A program made the position numbers and the translations under genes. A DNA stretch of 64,000 nt from Limonium bicolor (lineage: Eukaryota > Streptophyta > Magnoliopsida > Caryophyllales > Plumbaginaceae), in NCBI GenBank assembly GCA_023374045.1, contig CM041776.1, forward strand, positions 353,088,296-353,152,295, given 5' to 3'. Positions 48,040 to 63,690 of the stretch are shown here, one piece after another. The stretch's first letter is position 1. The number at the start of each line of letters is the position of its first letter. The notes beneath the pieces were generated by a model. The model ran no database searches and was not told the DNA's origin. It saw only the letters and a list, made by a program, of their open reading frames with translations.

Positions 48040-49296
48040 TGATAAGTGGTGAAATAATGTTATATTAGGGTCTTTATCCACCTTCGTTATATTTAGTGGA
48101 TGACCTAGTTCACCACTTTATAGAGCATTTTGTGATTATTAGTGAACTTATACATTTTGTATATTATAATAGGTAAAAGCTCAATTGAGCATGTTTGGAA
48201 GACTCGATAGAGGCCGTGGCAAAGATTTAATGCTTTGGGAAGTATGTCAAGCACAACAAAAAGTTTTGGGATGATATCGATGCAAATAGAGACACTCTAG
48301 AGTGGACCTCCTAACGTAATCGCCCCATGTAGGTCGGTCGGAATTGTCCGCAATCACAGGAACAAGCCGACCTAGGGCGACCACCCCATGTGGGTTGGTC
48401 GGACTCACCCTGAAGCCACTGGAATGGATCGACCCAGGACAACCGCCCCATATGGGTCAGTCGGAAGCTACTATACTCGACCGACCCAGGCAACCGTGTT
48501 AGGAGGGTCAGTCGGACTAAAATTCGTGCACGTGCCGACATCTTCTCCCAGAGGCAACGGACCCACATGGGTTGGTCGGGCATAATTTTTTCCTAGATCT
48601 GTGTTTTGAAAAGGGAATTTTGGGCACACCTCTCTCACTATCTCATACCACTTGACTCCAGCTCAAAACCAGGAAAGAAGAGGCAAAAATAGAGGAGAAA
48701 AGAAGAGAGGAAAATAGGAGAAGAAAAAGGAGGAAGATTCCACCTCCATTGAAGCTCCCAAGCTCCTCTCATGGCTACTTTTTACTCTTATGTTCACTTG
48801 CACTTCTTAATGGTTGACTAAACTTCATTTGTATCCTAGGATGAGGTTTGACCCTAAGCTTGTGTTTAGTGTTATCTAGTGACTTTAGCCTTCTTTGAGT
48901 AAAGAGGCTTGATTAATTAGATAAGATTTGATTATTCCATGATTTGGGAGTATTTATGTTAGCTCTAATAGATAATGAGATAATGAGGTATGCTTATGAG
49001 TTTAATTTGGTGTTTTAGGTGATTCCTCACTATCCTAGGGTACTTCTTCAACTATTCCATCTAAAACCACTATAGATTACTAGTTTACTGCTTTTTTTAT
49101 CATGTCAACCAAACAACCATGCCTGGCTCTGGCTAAACCCCTATTTACTGTTCTTTTGTTACAATTACTAGATACCGAATCTACGGATTGAGAAACCAAT
49201 TTCCTTGAGGATACGAAACTTGTTGTACTATACAGTGATTTGGGGTGCACTTGCCCTTTTGTTTGCTTATGTTAATACCGTTATACTATTTTTACA
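48040..49296 (+). repeat. LTR of an Athila-like retroelement (about 1.26 kb)
   Basis: It starts TGATAAGTGGTG right after the purine tract and probably ends TTTTTACA at 49296. The late part has a CCTTGAGGATACGAAACTTG string, of the kind found near the 3' end of Athila LTRs. A hairpin-rich region (48,325-48,580) contains GGTCGGTCGG and CCGACC boxes, including GACCCA/TGGGTC arms at 48430-48435 and 48453-48458. Confidence 0.6.
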
Positions 49297-49309
49297 ACAC
49301 GAGCTTAAC

Positions 49310-49480
49310 CTAATTTTTGAAAATTTTGATTCCCGCTACCATCAGTGGGCGTTTTGTAACATCGGACAGGGAGTCCGAGGTCACAGACATGGCGTCCGTG
49401 ATCCAGGACCACCTATGGACGGGGTTTTCTGGTTGATTCAAGTGGACTTTTCTTACCAAATTTTAGTGTATAATAAACAG
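49310..49480 (-). repeat. Fragment of a Tat/Ogre-like LTR
   Basis: It aligns by eye with 32,985-33,160 (CCTAA...TCCCGC...GTGGG, then TCCGAGGTCAC and GGACCACC...GGACGGGGTTTTC), with many changes. It is an old relative of the nested Tat element, cut by the Athila-like LTR. Confidence 0.55.
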
Positions 49481-49805
49481 ATCCAGAATTAAGCTCAAAT
49501 TATCTAATGACGAACATAAAGTTGAGTAAGAAGATAATGCTTACGACCTACTTGTTCAACGGACTAAAGAGCAAAGCCGATGATGATTTAGATAGGAAGA
49601 GGCACCAGATGGCTAAACAGAATACCTCGAACAAGTGTTTGATATCATGTATGTTTGCGTAGAATAATTTCATTCATTGGAACAAACAAGTAAAAAGGTT
49701 AAACATAATCGACGTTTGATGAAACAAGTTTCTCTGCCCTCTCGCTGCCCAACGACAATCAATGTTTTTAAAGAAGTATTACTTCGGCAGATGTCGTAGA
49801 TCTTA

Positions 49806-50285
49806 CGAATTCAAACAAGAACTAGGGATTCCCTTAACGTCGAAATCACTTAGATCGGTGTCCAAATTGTCAGCTTCCATAGTCTCATCTTCAAAAATTG
49901 TAGAAATGAACGATTGTCTTTTGTACAAGAATGTTTGTCTCATCCTACTTAGTGCCCTCATAGTCCATGTCAGCTAACTTAAATAGCTTCCTTTGCTCAA
50001 TGTTGTATACCTCCTAAACAAATGCAATATTATTACTGTACAAGTTGATCGAATGCAAAGATGTTTCACCTGTTACAATTGTAAAAAGGTTGTGTTGTTA
50101 GTGCTACTTCTGTCAATCCTTACATTTAGTTATGTGGAACAACCAAGTAAAAAGGTTAGATTATGTTGTACAACCTCTTAATTCAGACAAGAACTACAAA
50201 TTCCTTCAACGTCAAATTCACTGAGATTCGTGTCCAAATTGTCAGCTTTTGCAGACTCATCTTCAAAAAGTTGTAGGGCCGAATG
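49806..50285 (-). pseudogene. Duplicated C-terminal gene fragment (two copies)
   Basis: Two minus-strand segments, about 49,806-49,905 and 50,180-50,275, encode the same C-terminus: FEDETMEADNLDTDLSDFDV and FEDESAKADNLDTNLSEFDV, each followed by a GI.SSCLN ending and a stop. AAGTAAAAAGGTTA occurs in the region before both copies (49,689 and 50,146), suggesting one duplication. I do not recognise the parent protein. Confidence 0.4.
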
Positions 50286-50429
50286 ATTATGGCCAGCTAG
50301 TCAATACCGATGAATTTAAGTTCAATGTGGTTCAAATCCATTCAATCAATTAAAACTAATCAAAACCGGTCAAATTTAGGTCAAAACAGGTTTAGCGTGG
50401 TCAAAACTAGTAAAAAAACCGGTTTACCA

Positions 50430-50580
50430 CGCGTCGACACCTACCCATCACAACTGTCGTCAACGCCCGTCCTTCTATCCCCGCATCAACGCCCGTCATA
50501 TTCACCTGGCATCGACGCCTGCCCTTCCTTCCGCCGCCGACACCGCCCTATTTTGTGGGCGTCAACGCCTACTTCCAAGG
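50430..50580. repeat. TCAACGCC-type degenerate tandem repeat
   Basis: CGTCAACGCCCGTCCTTC, CATCAACGCCCGTCATA and similar strings recur about every 30 bp. The plus-strand frame 50310-50603 lies here and is probably not a gene. Confidence 0.45.
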
Positions 50581-50599
50581 GATTTTGTTGTCATGTTTT

Positions 50600-51224
50600 G
50601 TGACGCTTATGAACATTTTTTTACTGATTTTTTTATTTTGTTTTATTATGAGTTTATATCTATTGAAAAAAATGTAAACTAAGACGGTATACAGAATATC
50701 CCTCATCGAAAAAAACACTTGAATTTGTTATGTTGCCACTTCGTGTGACTAGTTGAAACGGTGTCACTATCAAAAATACTTTTGTCCAATTTTTTTAACC
50801 TAAATTTAACTTAAAAGTATTGCAAATACATAAAATTATACCATTGAATGAGCCCCTCATACGTTCTCGTCGACGTTAATGTCATACGGGTGGTGTTAGC
50901 TACGTTTTTGAATTAGTGTGTTTTGGACACTGTTTATAATATATTATAAGTTTTGGATGAATATTATAATTTTAAAGTTTTATAATTATTTTAAAATGAG
51001 AGCAATATGTAAAAAATTATAAATTCCAACTACACAAGTGGAAACTCGACTAAGCGTATGAGAACATGGGAGGCACGAAATAAAATAATTTTTAGGTATA
51101 ATAATTCGATTAAAAAAACTAAGGAATGATAGATTATTGTAGAGATAAAATAGGTATCAATTATCGTTTAATAAAATCCTATTTTATTTTGTTTTATTAT
51201 ATTTACTTTAAGGGATAATTTTAA
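50600..51224. other. AT-rich intergenic stretch
   Basis: Nothing recognisable on either strand apart from general AT richness. Confidence 0.4.
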
Positions 51225-51845
51225 CTTTTAAAATATAAGTAAAAAATGTAAAAAAAAATTATACCATTGTTCATCGAAATTCAAGCTCTTCGAAACAAGA
51301 CCAGTCATGTATGTTTTGAGAAATTTAAAATTTTATATTAATTACATATATATATCCATATTTATCAATGAGACTTATGATTCATAACATCATTTTAGTG
51401 TATCATAATATCAACTTTAATGAATCATAATATCAAAATTAATGAATCATATCTTTATTTTAGTGTATCATCGCAAATATATAAAAAAAAAGTTTTTACA
51501 CAATAATACAACATAAAACTATATTTGGTATGTATGAAAAATACATGATTCATCATATAAGGTTTAAAATACACTATACAACAATAATAATACACTACAA
51601 AACAATAATGATTTTTACTGGTTCCGAAGTTTGTTATCTAATTCACCACTTATTAGTTAATGGATCATAATATCAATTTTAATGAATCATAATATCAAAA
51701 CTAATGAATTATATTATGATTTTAGTGTATCATCGTATACATGTAAAAATAAATTTTTTTAAAGTTGTCAAAACATATCCATAACTAGTGTTGTTTGAAA
51801 GAGCTTAAATTTAGGTGAACAATGATGTAATTTTTTTTCTTCACC
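51225..51845. mobile_element. Truncated relative of the 24,037 long-inverted-repeat element
   Basis: The left part (ATTATACCATTGTTCATC, GCTCTTCGAAACAAGA) and the right part (GTCAAAACATATCCATA, GAACAATGATGTAATTTTT) match the inverted repeats at 24037-24168 and 25219-25343. The interior has repeated AATGAATCATAATATCAA in place of AGTGAATCAAAGGTT. The outer ends are missing. Confidence 0.5.
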
Positions 51846-52030
51846 TAACTGGGCATGCCATGTGTGTGAGCTGCATTCAACTGGGTGTGGAGCCCGTGTC
51901 CACGAATTTTCCTTTCTAATAAGGAAAAATTATATCCACTTCTCACCAAAAAACATATATATGTTTCAAATATTACTATTTTCTCTTATATATTTCCCTT
52001 TTTCTTTTTTTGAACAAGTTATGTTATATA

Positions 52031-52483
52031 TTAAGATGCACATGGTTTCAGTACATACTCCGGGATTTCACCCGGTCCCCATGAACATTGATGTTGAGCA
52101 CAGCGAGCATGGTTAGCTAAGTAATGCGCTGGTAAATTTGACGTTCTAGGTATATAGAAATATTTGACGTCGTCAAACTCTTTTAAAGATATAAGTGTGT
52201 GAATTAGAATGTTAATAGTGGGGCGTTGAAGGGCTGAGGCAGACCCCGTGGAAAGATAATCCGCAATGGATTTGCAGTCTGTGAGAATACGGATAGATCT
52301 TTGAGCAGTTTGCGCCGCAACGTGAACACCTGCCTCCACTGTAAGTGCTTCCATTTCAGTACATGTGAACATCCCTTTAAATCCATTGAAGCCAGCCCTA
52401 ATCAACCTGTTATCACATGTGGCAGTGTAGCCATACCCCATTCTCAGATCTTGATCCACACTTGTATCCACCGCAATCTCCAA
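52031..52483 (-). pseudogene. LINE RNase H domain
   Basis: A 150-codon frame contains the RNase H-like (RVT_3) strings VDTSVDQ, TEMEALTVEAGVHVA and ILTDCKSIADYLS, and an ANHARCAQH end. The Asp and Glu residues expected of the active site are present in these strings. It would remove the RNA strand after reverse transcription. Confidence 0.7.
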
Positions 52484-52499
52484 CCACTGTGAATGATTC

Positions 52500-53439
52500 T
52501 CCCGATGTCATTGAAGGCTGGTATAAGAGGATTCAGCGAAAGAGATGGATTGATAAAGGAAAGCATCGGCTTGACACCATGCATGAGCAAATGAAGGTGC
52601 TTGCTCAAAGGTGAAATGACAACGTGAAAACCATAATCTCCACATGAGCTGCATGTGAAGGTGTAAATTCTGCATGTTGCGATGTAGGCAAAGATGGAAG
52701 AACCAGTCCTGGAAAGCAGTATTTGTTTGAGCGAAGTTCGGCGTAGAAACATGGAGCATGTGTCTGTATGGTTTGACCTGTGGACAAGTGAGAAGAGCGT
52801 GAACCATTGTCTCTGGTTGACCACAACATTTGCATGACACATCCAAATGAGTCTTGAGACGTTGAGCAATAAATGTCTTGGTTGGCAATAAACCATGCAG
52901 TATTTTCCAGCCCAACAGCTTCACTCGAGGGGGTAAATTAGTGGACCAAAAACGTTTCCATGCCTTGCCAAGCAAAGGGGACGCAGAGGAGCCATTGTCC
53001 CGAGAGTAGCGTGCATGAAAATCCAATGGTAAGCTGTTTTAACAGTAAACTTTTCAGTCGAGGAGAGACCTCAATACCACTTATCTTGTAGAGGTGCTGG
53101 TAGTGGATGATCCTGTGAGCTGATATAAGTGGGAAAAGAGGGCGTTGGTGTGTTTAAAATAAGAGCCGCATCGTCTGGATCAAACCACATATTGACAAGG
53201 TCAACATTCCAAGAGTGGTCAGCTGTGAGGAGAGTGGCAACAGAGGCATATTTGGTAACTGCGGGTGGTAAACGCCAAGTGTAAGGCTGGCCGCCTGGTT
53301 TGCCTTTGATCCACCTGTCTGTAATCCTCGTTGTGGTGCCTGTTACTATCTCTTTTCTTCCCCCTTGCTCGATAATGTCTAGGGTAGCTAAAAGAGCTTT
53401 CCAGATTGGGCTTGCTGATGCTTGCGGAGTGGCTTGCAT
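52500..53439 (-). pseudogene. LINE zf-RVT region
   Basis: WKRFWSTNLPPRVKLLGWKI and ILHGLLPTK with CKCCGQPETMVHALLTC match the zinc-binding segment that follows the RT in plant LINEs. The part before it (53,071-53,439, with WKALL and RITDRWIKG) belongs to the RT-zf linker. Frames shift near 53,040 and 52,500. Confidence 0.75.
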
Positions 53440-53610
53440 AAGGGTACTGCAACTGAGATATTTGTCATGATAAAATCTTGAAAGTAAGGTAGTTTTGTCC
53501 GTGAGTATTCTTCACATCTGCTTTGCCAACAATGCACGATTAAAGCTTCTCAAATCACGAAAACCCATACCTCCCGCTTCTGTGGGTTTGCACAAGTCCT
53601 GCCACTTCTT

Positions 53611-54960
53611 CTAGTGAATTGTTTGCTTTGTAATCGTACCTCCCCACCAGAACCTAGTTATCAGCTGTTGAATCTGTTTTAGCAGGAAACGTGGGAGAAG
53701 GAAGACAGACATAATATAAGATGGAATAGCTTGTAGTACTGATTTGATGAGAACAATGCGTGTAGCTTGGGAAACTCTGTGAGTCCAGCTTTGGATACGC
53801 TTAATAACTATATCCCTAATGTAGCTGAAGATGGAGGCTCGATTCTTTCCTATAGTGCTGGGGAAACCTAGATAAAGTCCAAAGTCATTGACCAGTTTAG
53901 CACCCAAAATGCGCGCCAACTTTGTCTTAAGCGCACCTTGCAAATGGCGGGAGAACATGACTTCTGATTTGTCCAGATTAATGCATTGACCAGATGCTTC
54001 CCTAAAATCATCAAGAGTTTGGCAAAGGGCAGTAGCATTTTGAGTTGTGGCAGCCCCAAACAGAATGCCGTCATCAGCAAAGAGTAAGCTGTTAATCGTA
54101 GTTGTTGAGTTGCGCATTTGAAAACCTTTGTAGATGGCCACCTCATTTAGTAGCTTGAGATTTGAAGAAAGAACTTCCATGCAACAGATAAATAGGAAAG
54201 GAGATAGCGGGTCACCCCACCTCGTTTGGGAGTGAAAACTGATCCTAGATGGCCATTGATGATAATTGAAGAGGTAACAGTGGTGATACATTTTCGTACT
54301 AAAGTGATCCAAGAAGGATGAAAACCCATTGCAGCTAGGACTTGCAAAATGAATGACCACTCCAACCTGTCAAACGCTTTTGACATATCTACTTTAAATG
54401 CAAAATGCCCTCGCTGCTGAGCCTTGGAGTGCCGCATTGTGTGGAGGATTTCATGAGTTATCATTATTTGGTCCGTAATAAGTGTTCTGCACAAATGCTG
54501 CTTGGTTATCAGATATAACGTGAGGCATAACATCAGTAATGCAATTGAAAATGGTCTTGGAGATGACTTTGTAGATTGTATTGCACAACGAGATAGGCTT
54601 GTAGTCAGTTATCAAATGGGCTGAGGGTTTCTTTAGGATTAAGGCAATGTGAGTATGATTGATACCTTCTGGCAAGGCTAGAGTATTTAAGAAGGTGAGT
54701 GCAGTATCCACAAAATCAGTGCTCACATTTTGCCAGAAGGTGCGAAGAAAAACACCATTAACCCCATCAGGCCCCGGAGCTTTTGTAGGATTGAGTTGTT
54801 TGTAGGCAATCAAGACTTTCTCACGTGTATATGGTTGTCCCATAAGATGATGCATATGTGACGACACTCTTTGTTATACTGATGCAAGGAGATGTGGATT
54901 CATCTGAGGATTCAAAGTGGTGTTTTGTTCCTGTTAGTATATTCGAAGCTAGTACTGCTG
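53611..54960 (-). pseudogene. LINE reverse transcriptase domain
   Basis: Three overlapping frames carry the RT motifs in order: LNPTKAPGPDGVNG (about 54,780), DYKPISLCNTIYK (about 54,590), VDMSKAFDRLEW with the first catalytic Asp (about 54,380) and SLLFADDGILF (FADD at 54,070-54,081). The end is RFWWGG (about 53,640). Frame changes lie between 54,451 and 54,533 and near 54,240. Copies RNA into DNA in active LINEs; this one is broken. Confidence 0.85.
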
Positions 54961-55247
54961 TATTGTTAAATAAGTATTCCAACCATCCCTAACTCATCTT
55001 CCCCTTTACTATTTGCATATGTCATTTGATTTCAATATTTAAATGTAAAATAATATAATTTTATAAATCTAAGTATTACAATGAAATAAACTATATGTTA
55101 TAAAAATCATTTTATAAAATTATTTTATCTTATATATTTAATATTAAAGTGAAAAAACGTACCAAAAAGTAAACAGAAAAGTCAAAATGGGACAGAGATA
55201 GTACAAAGATTATCTCCCTTTCAACCAAAAAAGCTACCAACTACGAC

Positions 55248-55859
55248 TAGGGGTGTGCAAACGGTTAGAACGAATATCTGTTAACCAAAGTTTGGAAAAA
55301 AAATACGGTGTTGGGTTATTTCGGTTATAATCGTTTTAACCGAAATTAGTAATAATATCCGTTTTAACTGATAACCGTTTTAACTGTTAACCGTTTTACA
55401 AACTATACCGATATCCGTTAACCGCCCCGCAACCGAACTTTTTAAATTAATCGAAACAAACATTTGAACATAACCGAAATAACCGTATTTTCTATCATAA
55501 CCGAAATAACAGTATTTTATAACATAAATGAAATAATCAAAATAACAGCATCCAGTAATTTACCACGTCTGATGCATGAAACCATGAGCAGTAGATGCAT
55601 CAAACTAAAATAATAACATCTACCCATTCTTACTGGTTAAAAAATAAGGATAAAAAAATATATTTTTTTTTATAAAAAACGGATAACTGAAATTTGAGGT
55701 TTAATATCCGTTAACCACCCCGTTTTAAAGTACGGATATCCATTTTAACCGAAATAACCAAACTTTTGTAAAACGGTTAAAAAAAAACAGAAATCGGATC
55801 CAGAAAAAAAAAACGGTTATTTCGGTTATCCGTTCTAACCGCCCCGTTTACTCACCCTA
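55248..55859. mobile_element. Non-autonomous hAT element (612 bp) with ACTACGAC duplication
   Basis: The ends TAGGGGTGTGCAAACGGTTA and, reversed, TAGGGTGAGTAAACGGGGCG are inverted repeats that continue into a shared GGTTAGAACG. ACTACGAC (8 bp) flanks both sides (55240-55247 and 55860-55867). The interior is built from variants of CGGTTATTTCGGTTATCCG and CCGTTTTAACCG. No transposase. Confidence 0.92.
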
Positions 55860-55867
55860 ACTACGAC

Positions 55868-56277
55868 ATCATAAGACCAGCTTTTTCCCAAGTTTAGTAT
55901 CTCATCCCTCCACATTTTCAAATTTTAATCTTTGGTTGGAAAGTTGGATGACAATCTAGGACTGTTTAGAGCGGGTTCACAAGCTAGTCTAGCAATAAAT
56001 ATTTCTAAAACTATACAAAATATCCCTCTACTAATTTATAGTACATACAATTTTACGTCACTAGTCAACTACTGATGGTTCGTCTTCTCTATACCTGGTG
56101 ATCAAGAACTGCGTCTCCTGCAAGAATCAGGTTGATCACGAAGGGGTTAAATTTCTCATGACCAGGTTTTTTTACCAATAATAAAATAAAAGAAGGAAAC
56201 ATCATTTATGGGAAGGGTCAAAAGAGAAAAAAAAACCAAAAGAGGGACGGACGGCTTCTAACAATGAACACCGTTTA
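55868..56277. other. 3' flank of BAM7
   Basis: No gene seen. It includes the probable 3' untranslated region and polyadenylation region of the minus-strand BAM7 transcript. Confidence 0.4.
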
Positions 56278-60612
<4,335 letters not shown>

Positions 60613-61617
60613 GTTATCCTTTCCGGTACTTACCAGAAAGGCAGAATCTTAAATTGATACGACAAGCGGACAGCCTTTAGTGAGTCCAAGCGAACATGAC
60701 ATTGTAGATCATATGATATTCTTTAGATTGAACATGGTCATAATTCAGCCTTAACAAAAAAGAAAAAGAACAGAAAGCCACACAAGTTACTAACTAAGGT
60801 AAATGTATTCTTATTTTGCTAACATTACATACTACGACCACCTAACAAGAACGTCCTTCAGAAGTAACCACACGAATAAAGTCATAACGTGTATTCCACC
60901 AAAGTCGCAAGTAAAAGACTACCGAAACTGATACACTGTCCAATTTTTTCAGAAAAACGAGACACAGTCCAATTGAGGAAATAAAAAACCCTACTTTAAC
61001 ATAATTTCTCTGGGCTGCAGTTCAAGCCATTCTCCCAATGGTTACAATCAATCGAGTGACATATGAATAAGCCTCATGTTAAATTCACCTCATCAATCAA
61101 CTGAAGATCAGATCACAGCCATCTCGCCGATGCAGCATGCGACATCTCAGTGCGGTCACAAGAACACCATTCACCGGCATCACAAACAAGAGACCGCCGA
61201 GATTCCGCCCTGAAAATTTATTCAGACGAATATTACGGTCCAAGACACACTGGATGAAAGCTGAGCGAGAAGGCACTTCACTGACGGACAACTCAGTCGG
61301 GGAACCGGCAATTTCACTGCCGGTCCACCGGCGGAGGATAATCCGGCGAGCAATCGAGCAAAGGCGTGCGGTGGGGGAAGAGAAGCGTGCGAGCATGTGA
61401 GAGAAAGACGATAAGGTTCACGCGTGTGAGGCGGGGAGCGTGTAAAAGGAAGTATATGAGGTTTGACACGAGCGACAGCGCGGGATGGGAACGGTGGGAC
61501 ACGAGACGTGAGTGCCGTTAGCATGCTTAGCACGTGCCCTTGTTTCACTCACATGTTCCGGGCCTCCTCCGTGGGAAAGAAATACTAAGAACGGCGTTAG
61601 CACATAGAAGGGGTTAA
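60613..61617 (-). promoter_or_regulatory. BAM7 5' leader and promoter region
   Basis: There is no separate gene here that I can support. A CACGTG G-box lies at 61533-61538, about 920 bp before the BAM7 ATG. BZR1-type BAM proteins are known to bind a CACGTG-containing element, so self-regulation is possible but unproven. The GC-rich minus-strand frame at 61097-61396 is probably untranslated leader. Confidence 0.4.
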
Positions 61618-62014
61618 GAGTATCGTTTGTTGGATAATGAGTATCCTTTCCTACTGTTTGTTTTATCAGTTTTTCTTATTTTTAGAAAAGGGAATGAGAT
61701 TACCTTAAAACCCTTTATCTTGATTCTCTATCGCCTACTAGGGAATCAGATTCCCTTTTTCTAGTACACTTTGATCGGGGATATATGACTATTGACCGGT
61801 GACTAATGACCATTGACCAATGAATGTTGACCAGAAATTAATGTTCGTTGACAGGCAGCCGTTGACCATTGACCGGCGATCGTTGACCGATTATTTATTT
61901 CATTTCCCCCAGCTCAAACAAACAATCAGAAAAATCAAAGGGAATTCTTTTCCATTCCTCTTTATTCTCTTTCCTCATTCCATTCTATTTCCCCCGCCCG
62001 AAACAAATGCCCCC
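61618..62014. mobile_element. Probable Tourist-like MITE with TAA flanks
   Basis: TAA occurs at 61615-61617 and 62015-62017. The ends GAGTATCGTTTGTTGG and, reversed, GGGGGCATTTGTTTCGG are imperfect inverted repeats of the type in PIF/Harbinger MITEs. It has no coding capacity. A cluster of TTGACC/TTGACA strings lies at 61,785-61,885. Confidence 0.5.
61785..61885. promoter_or_regulatory. Cluster of TTGAC (W-box-like) motifs
   Basis: Seven TTGACC or TTGACA strings occur within about 100 bp, about 1.2 kb upstream of BAM7. W-boxes bind WRKY factors, but the cluster looks like a local TTGACC minisatellite within the MITE, so function is only a possibility. Confidence 0.4.
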
Positions 62015-62017
62015 TAA

Positions 62018-62335
62018 GGAGCTAATAGCAACAAAATTCTAGAAGATTTTCCAAACCAGAAAGCCTCTTTCCGTATTATAGTGTATAAAAAGGATGATAT
62101 AATTGTACTCTTAAAGATTGTATCATAGGTTTTAAGTTATGTACATCTTTTTATTCTCATTAATATAAATAGGAACCTGGCTGTAAGTCTATCACTTAGA
62201 CAAAAAAAAAATGGCAGAACTAGCACTTAAGCTCCCGTTTCTTTCGTTCACTACTATGTACAATTCAAGAATCAATCTCTTTTTCCTTCTATACGAAACT
62301 CTTCGGTATTTTGTCTTCCCCAAAGCAATATGTCA
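62018..62335 (+). repeat. 5' LTR (or its end) of a Ty1/copia element
   Basis: The right end is ATATGTCA at 62335, followed directly by a primer-binding site. TATAAATAG near 62,165 is a likely TATA box. The left limit is uncertain because no matching 3' LTR is in the window. Confidence 0.55.
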
Positions 62336-62347
62336 TGGTATCAGAGC
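62336..62347 (+). promoter_or_regulatory. Primer-binding site (initiator tRNA-Met)
   Basis: TGGTATCAGAGC directly follows the LTR end and marks the start of the copia internal domain. Confidence 0.8.
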
Positions 62348-62364
62348 TTTGATTGCTCCCAACG

Positions 62365-63457
62365 ATGACTATCGAAAAAGGGCTAGAAACTAGCAGCGGC
62401 GTCGGTGACAAGAGTCTAGCTGCCACAAAAATCAAAATCGAAGATCCCTTATACACACACCCTTCGAAGCAACCTAGACAGTCCCTCGCTCCCAAGTTCA
62501 CCGGGTAGGATTCCAGGGATGGAAATGGTCTGTGAAAAACGCTCTCATGGTGAAAAATAAGTATGGCTTCATCGACGGGACTGTCGAATGACCCAAGGAG
62601 GAAGATAGAGTTAGATTTGCAGCCTGGCGCCAAGCAAACTCACTGATGGTGTCTTAGATCATCTCGTCGATAGCACCAAACATCACCAAAAGTATAATGT
62701 GCGACGATCCAAAAGGAGATTTGGATAACCCAGAGATTCGAACAGAACAATTTCATCACCATCCACAGTTTCAGGAGCGAAATCAACAACCCGAGGAAGG
62801 GTGATGATTTTGTCATGGATTTCTTCACAAGATTGAGGGAGACTTGGACAGAACTCGATCTTACGCACCCCGTCCAAGAGTGCAGTTGTTGCCCTAATTG
62901 CAAGTCCAGAGAAATTCAGCGCAAGAAAAGGGAACAAGATCAACTAATCCACTTCTTAATGGGGCTGAACCATTCCCATCTCCATATCAGAAGCCAAATC
63001 TTGGCAATGAAAGATGTGTTGACGCTCGAACAAGCCTTCTCTTTAGTCATCCACGAAGAGAAGCAAAGAGAAGTAAGCGACACCAAAGGAGGAAATGAAG
63101 ATTCTATAGTTCTGGGGGTTAGGACTTCACCTCAAGCTACTGCAAAGTTTCGGTCGAATTTTGGAAACCCTAAATTTGGGAACAACAGAGACAACAAAAT
63201 TTGAACAGAAATTCTGGGGGAAGGAAAGACACACCCAAGTGCGCACATTATGGAAAACCGGGGCATACCAAGATGGATTGCTGGTGGATAGTTGGTTTTC
63301 CAACATCAGAAGGGGGAAGGCAACCCATGTAGACCCCGCGGCAAAAGTTCTTGTTGATTCCTCAAGTAACCAGAGTCAAGGTGACCAGAAGGATTCAACC
63401 TCGCCAGTCAATGGTTTAAGTGTGGAACAACTTGATCAACTCGTGAATTACCTCTAA
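62365..63457 (+). pseudogene. Copia gag, degenerate
   Basis: Probable start ATG at 62365 (MTIEKGLETSS), then the copia gag order: DPLYTHPSKQP, KNALMVKNKYGFIDGTV, then after stops and frame changes MDFFTRLRETWTELD (62,815), FLMGLNHSHLHIRSQI and AFSLVIHEEKQREV. The zinc knuckle near 63,230 reads CAHYGKPGHTKMDC: the second Cys of the CCHC motif has become Tyr. At least three in-frame stops or shifts break the reading. Confidence 0.8.
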
Positions 63458-63559
63458 CAGAAGGCCAATCCAACTCAAAAACAACAAAATTTTGAAGATT
63501 TCTCAGGTACACATTGCCTTTCTATCAACAGTTTTGCAAATTCATTCTCGAATGCTGCA

Positions 63560-63690
63560 TGCTCTATGGAAACCTTGTAAAATTCTTGGATATTAGATAC
63601 TAGAACTACTGAACACCTTAGTGGTAATGAACTGTTGCTTGCTAATTATCAGAATCTAAATCATGAAAGGGAAATAACACTTCCTGATGG
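63560..63690 (+). pseudogene. Copia protease remnant
   Basis: WILDTRTTEHLSG (about 63,588) corresponds to the copia aspartic protease active site, with the usual Gly after Asp-Thr changed to Arg. Reading stops soon after. Confidence 0.65.

Larger units (their letters stand above)
52005..54965 (-). mobile_element. 5'-truncated L1-type LINE
   Basis: The minus strand runs RT, zf-RVT, RNase H, then a 3' end (AACTTGTTCAAAAAAAG) with a poly-A tail at about 52,000-52,016. Endonuclease and ORF1 are missing, as expected for 5' truncation near 54,965. Several frameshifts and stops are present. Target duplications were not found with confidence. Confidence 0.85.

Noticed and set aside
51985..55141. CTTATATATTT as the LINE target duplication
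   Set aside because: The match is AT-rich and the right copy lies about 170 bp beyond recognisable LINE sequence.
61097..61396. Separate minus-strand gene upstream of BAM7
   Set aside because: The frame lacks any known domain and fits the untranslated leader of BAM7; the BAM7 start at 60,612 matches the family N-terminus.
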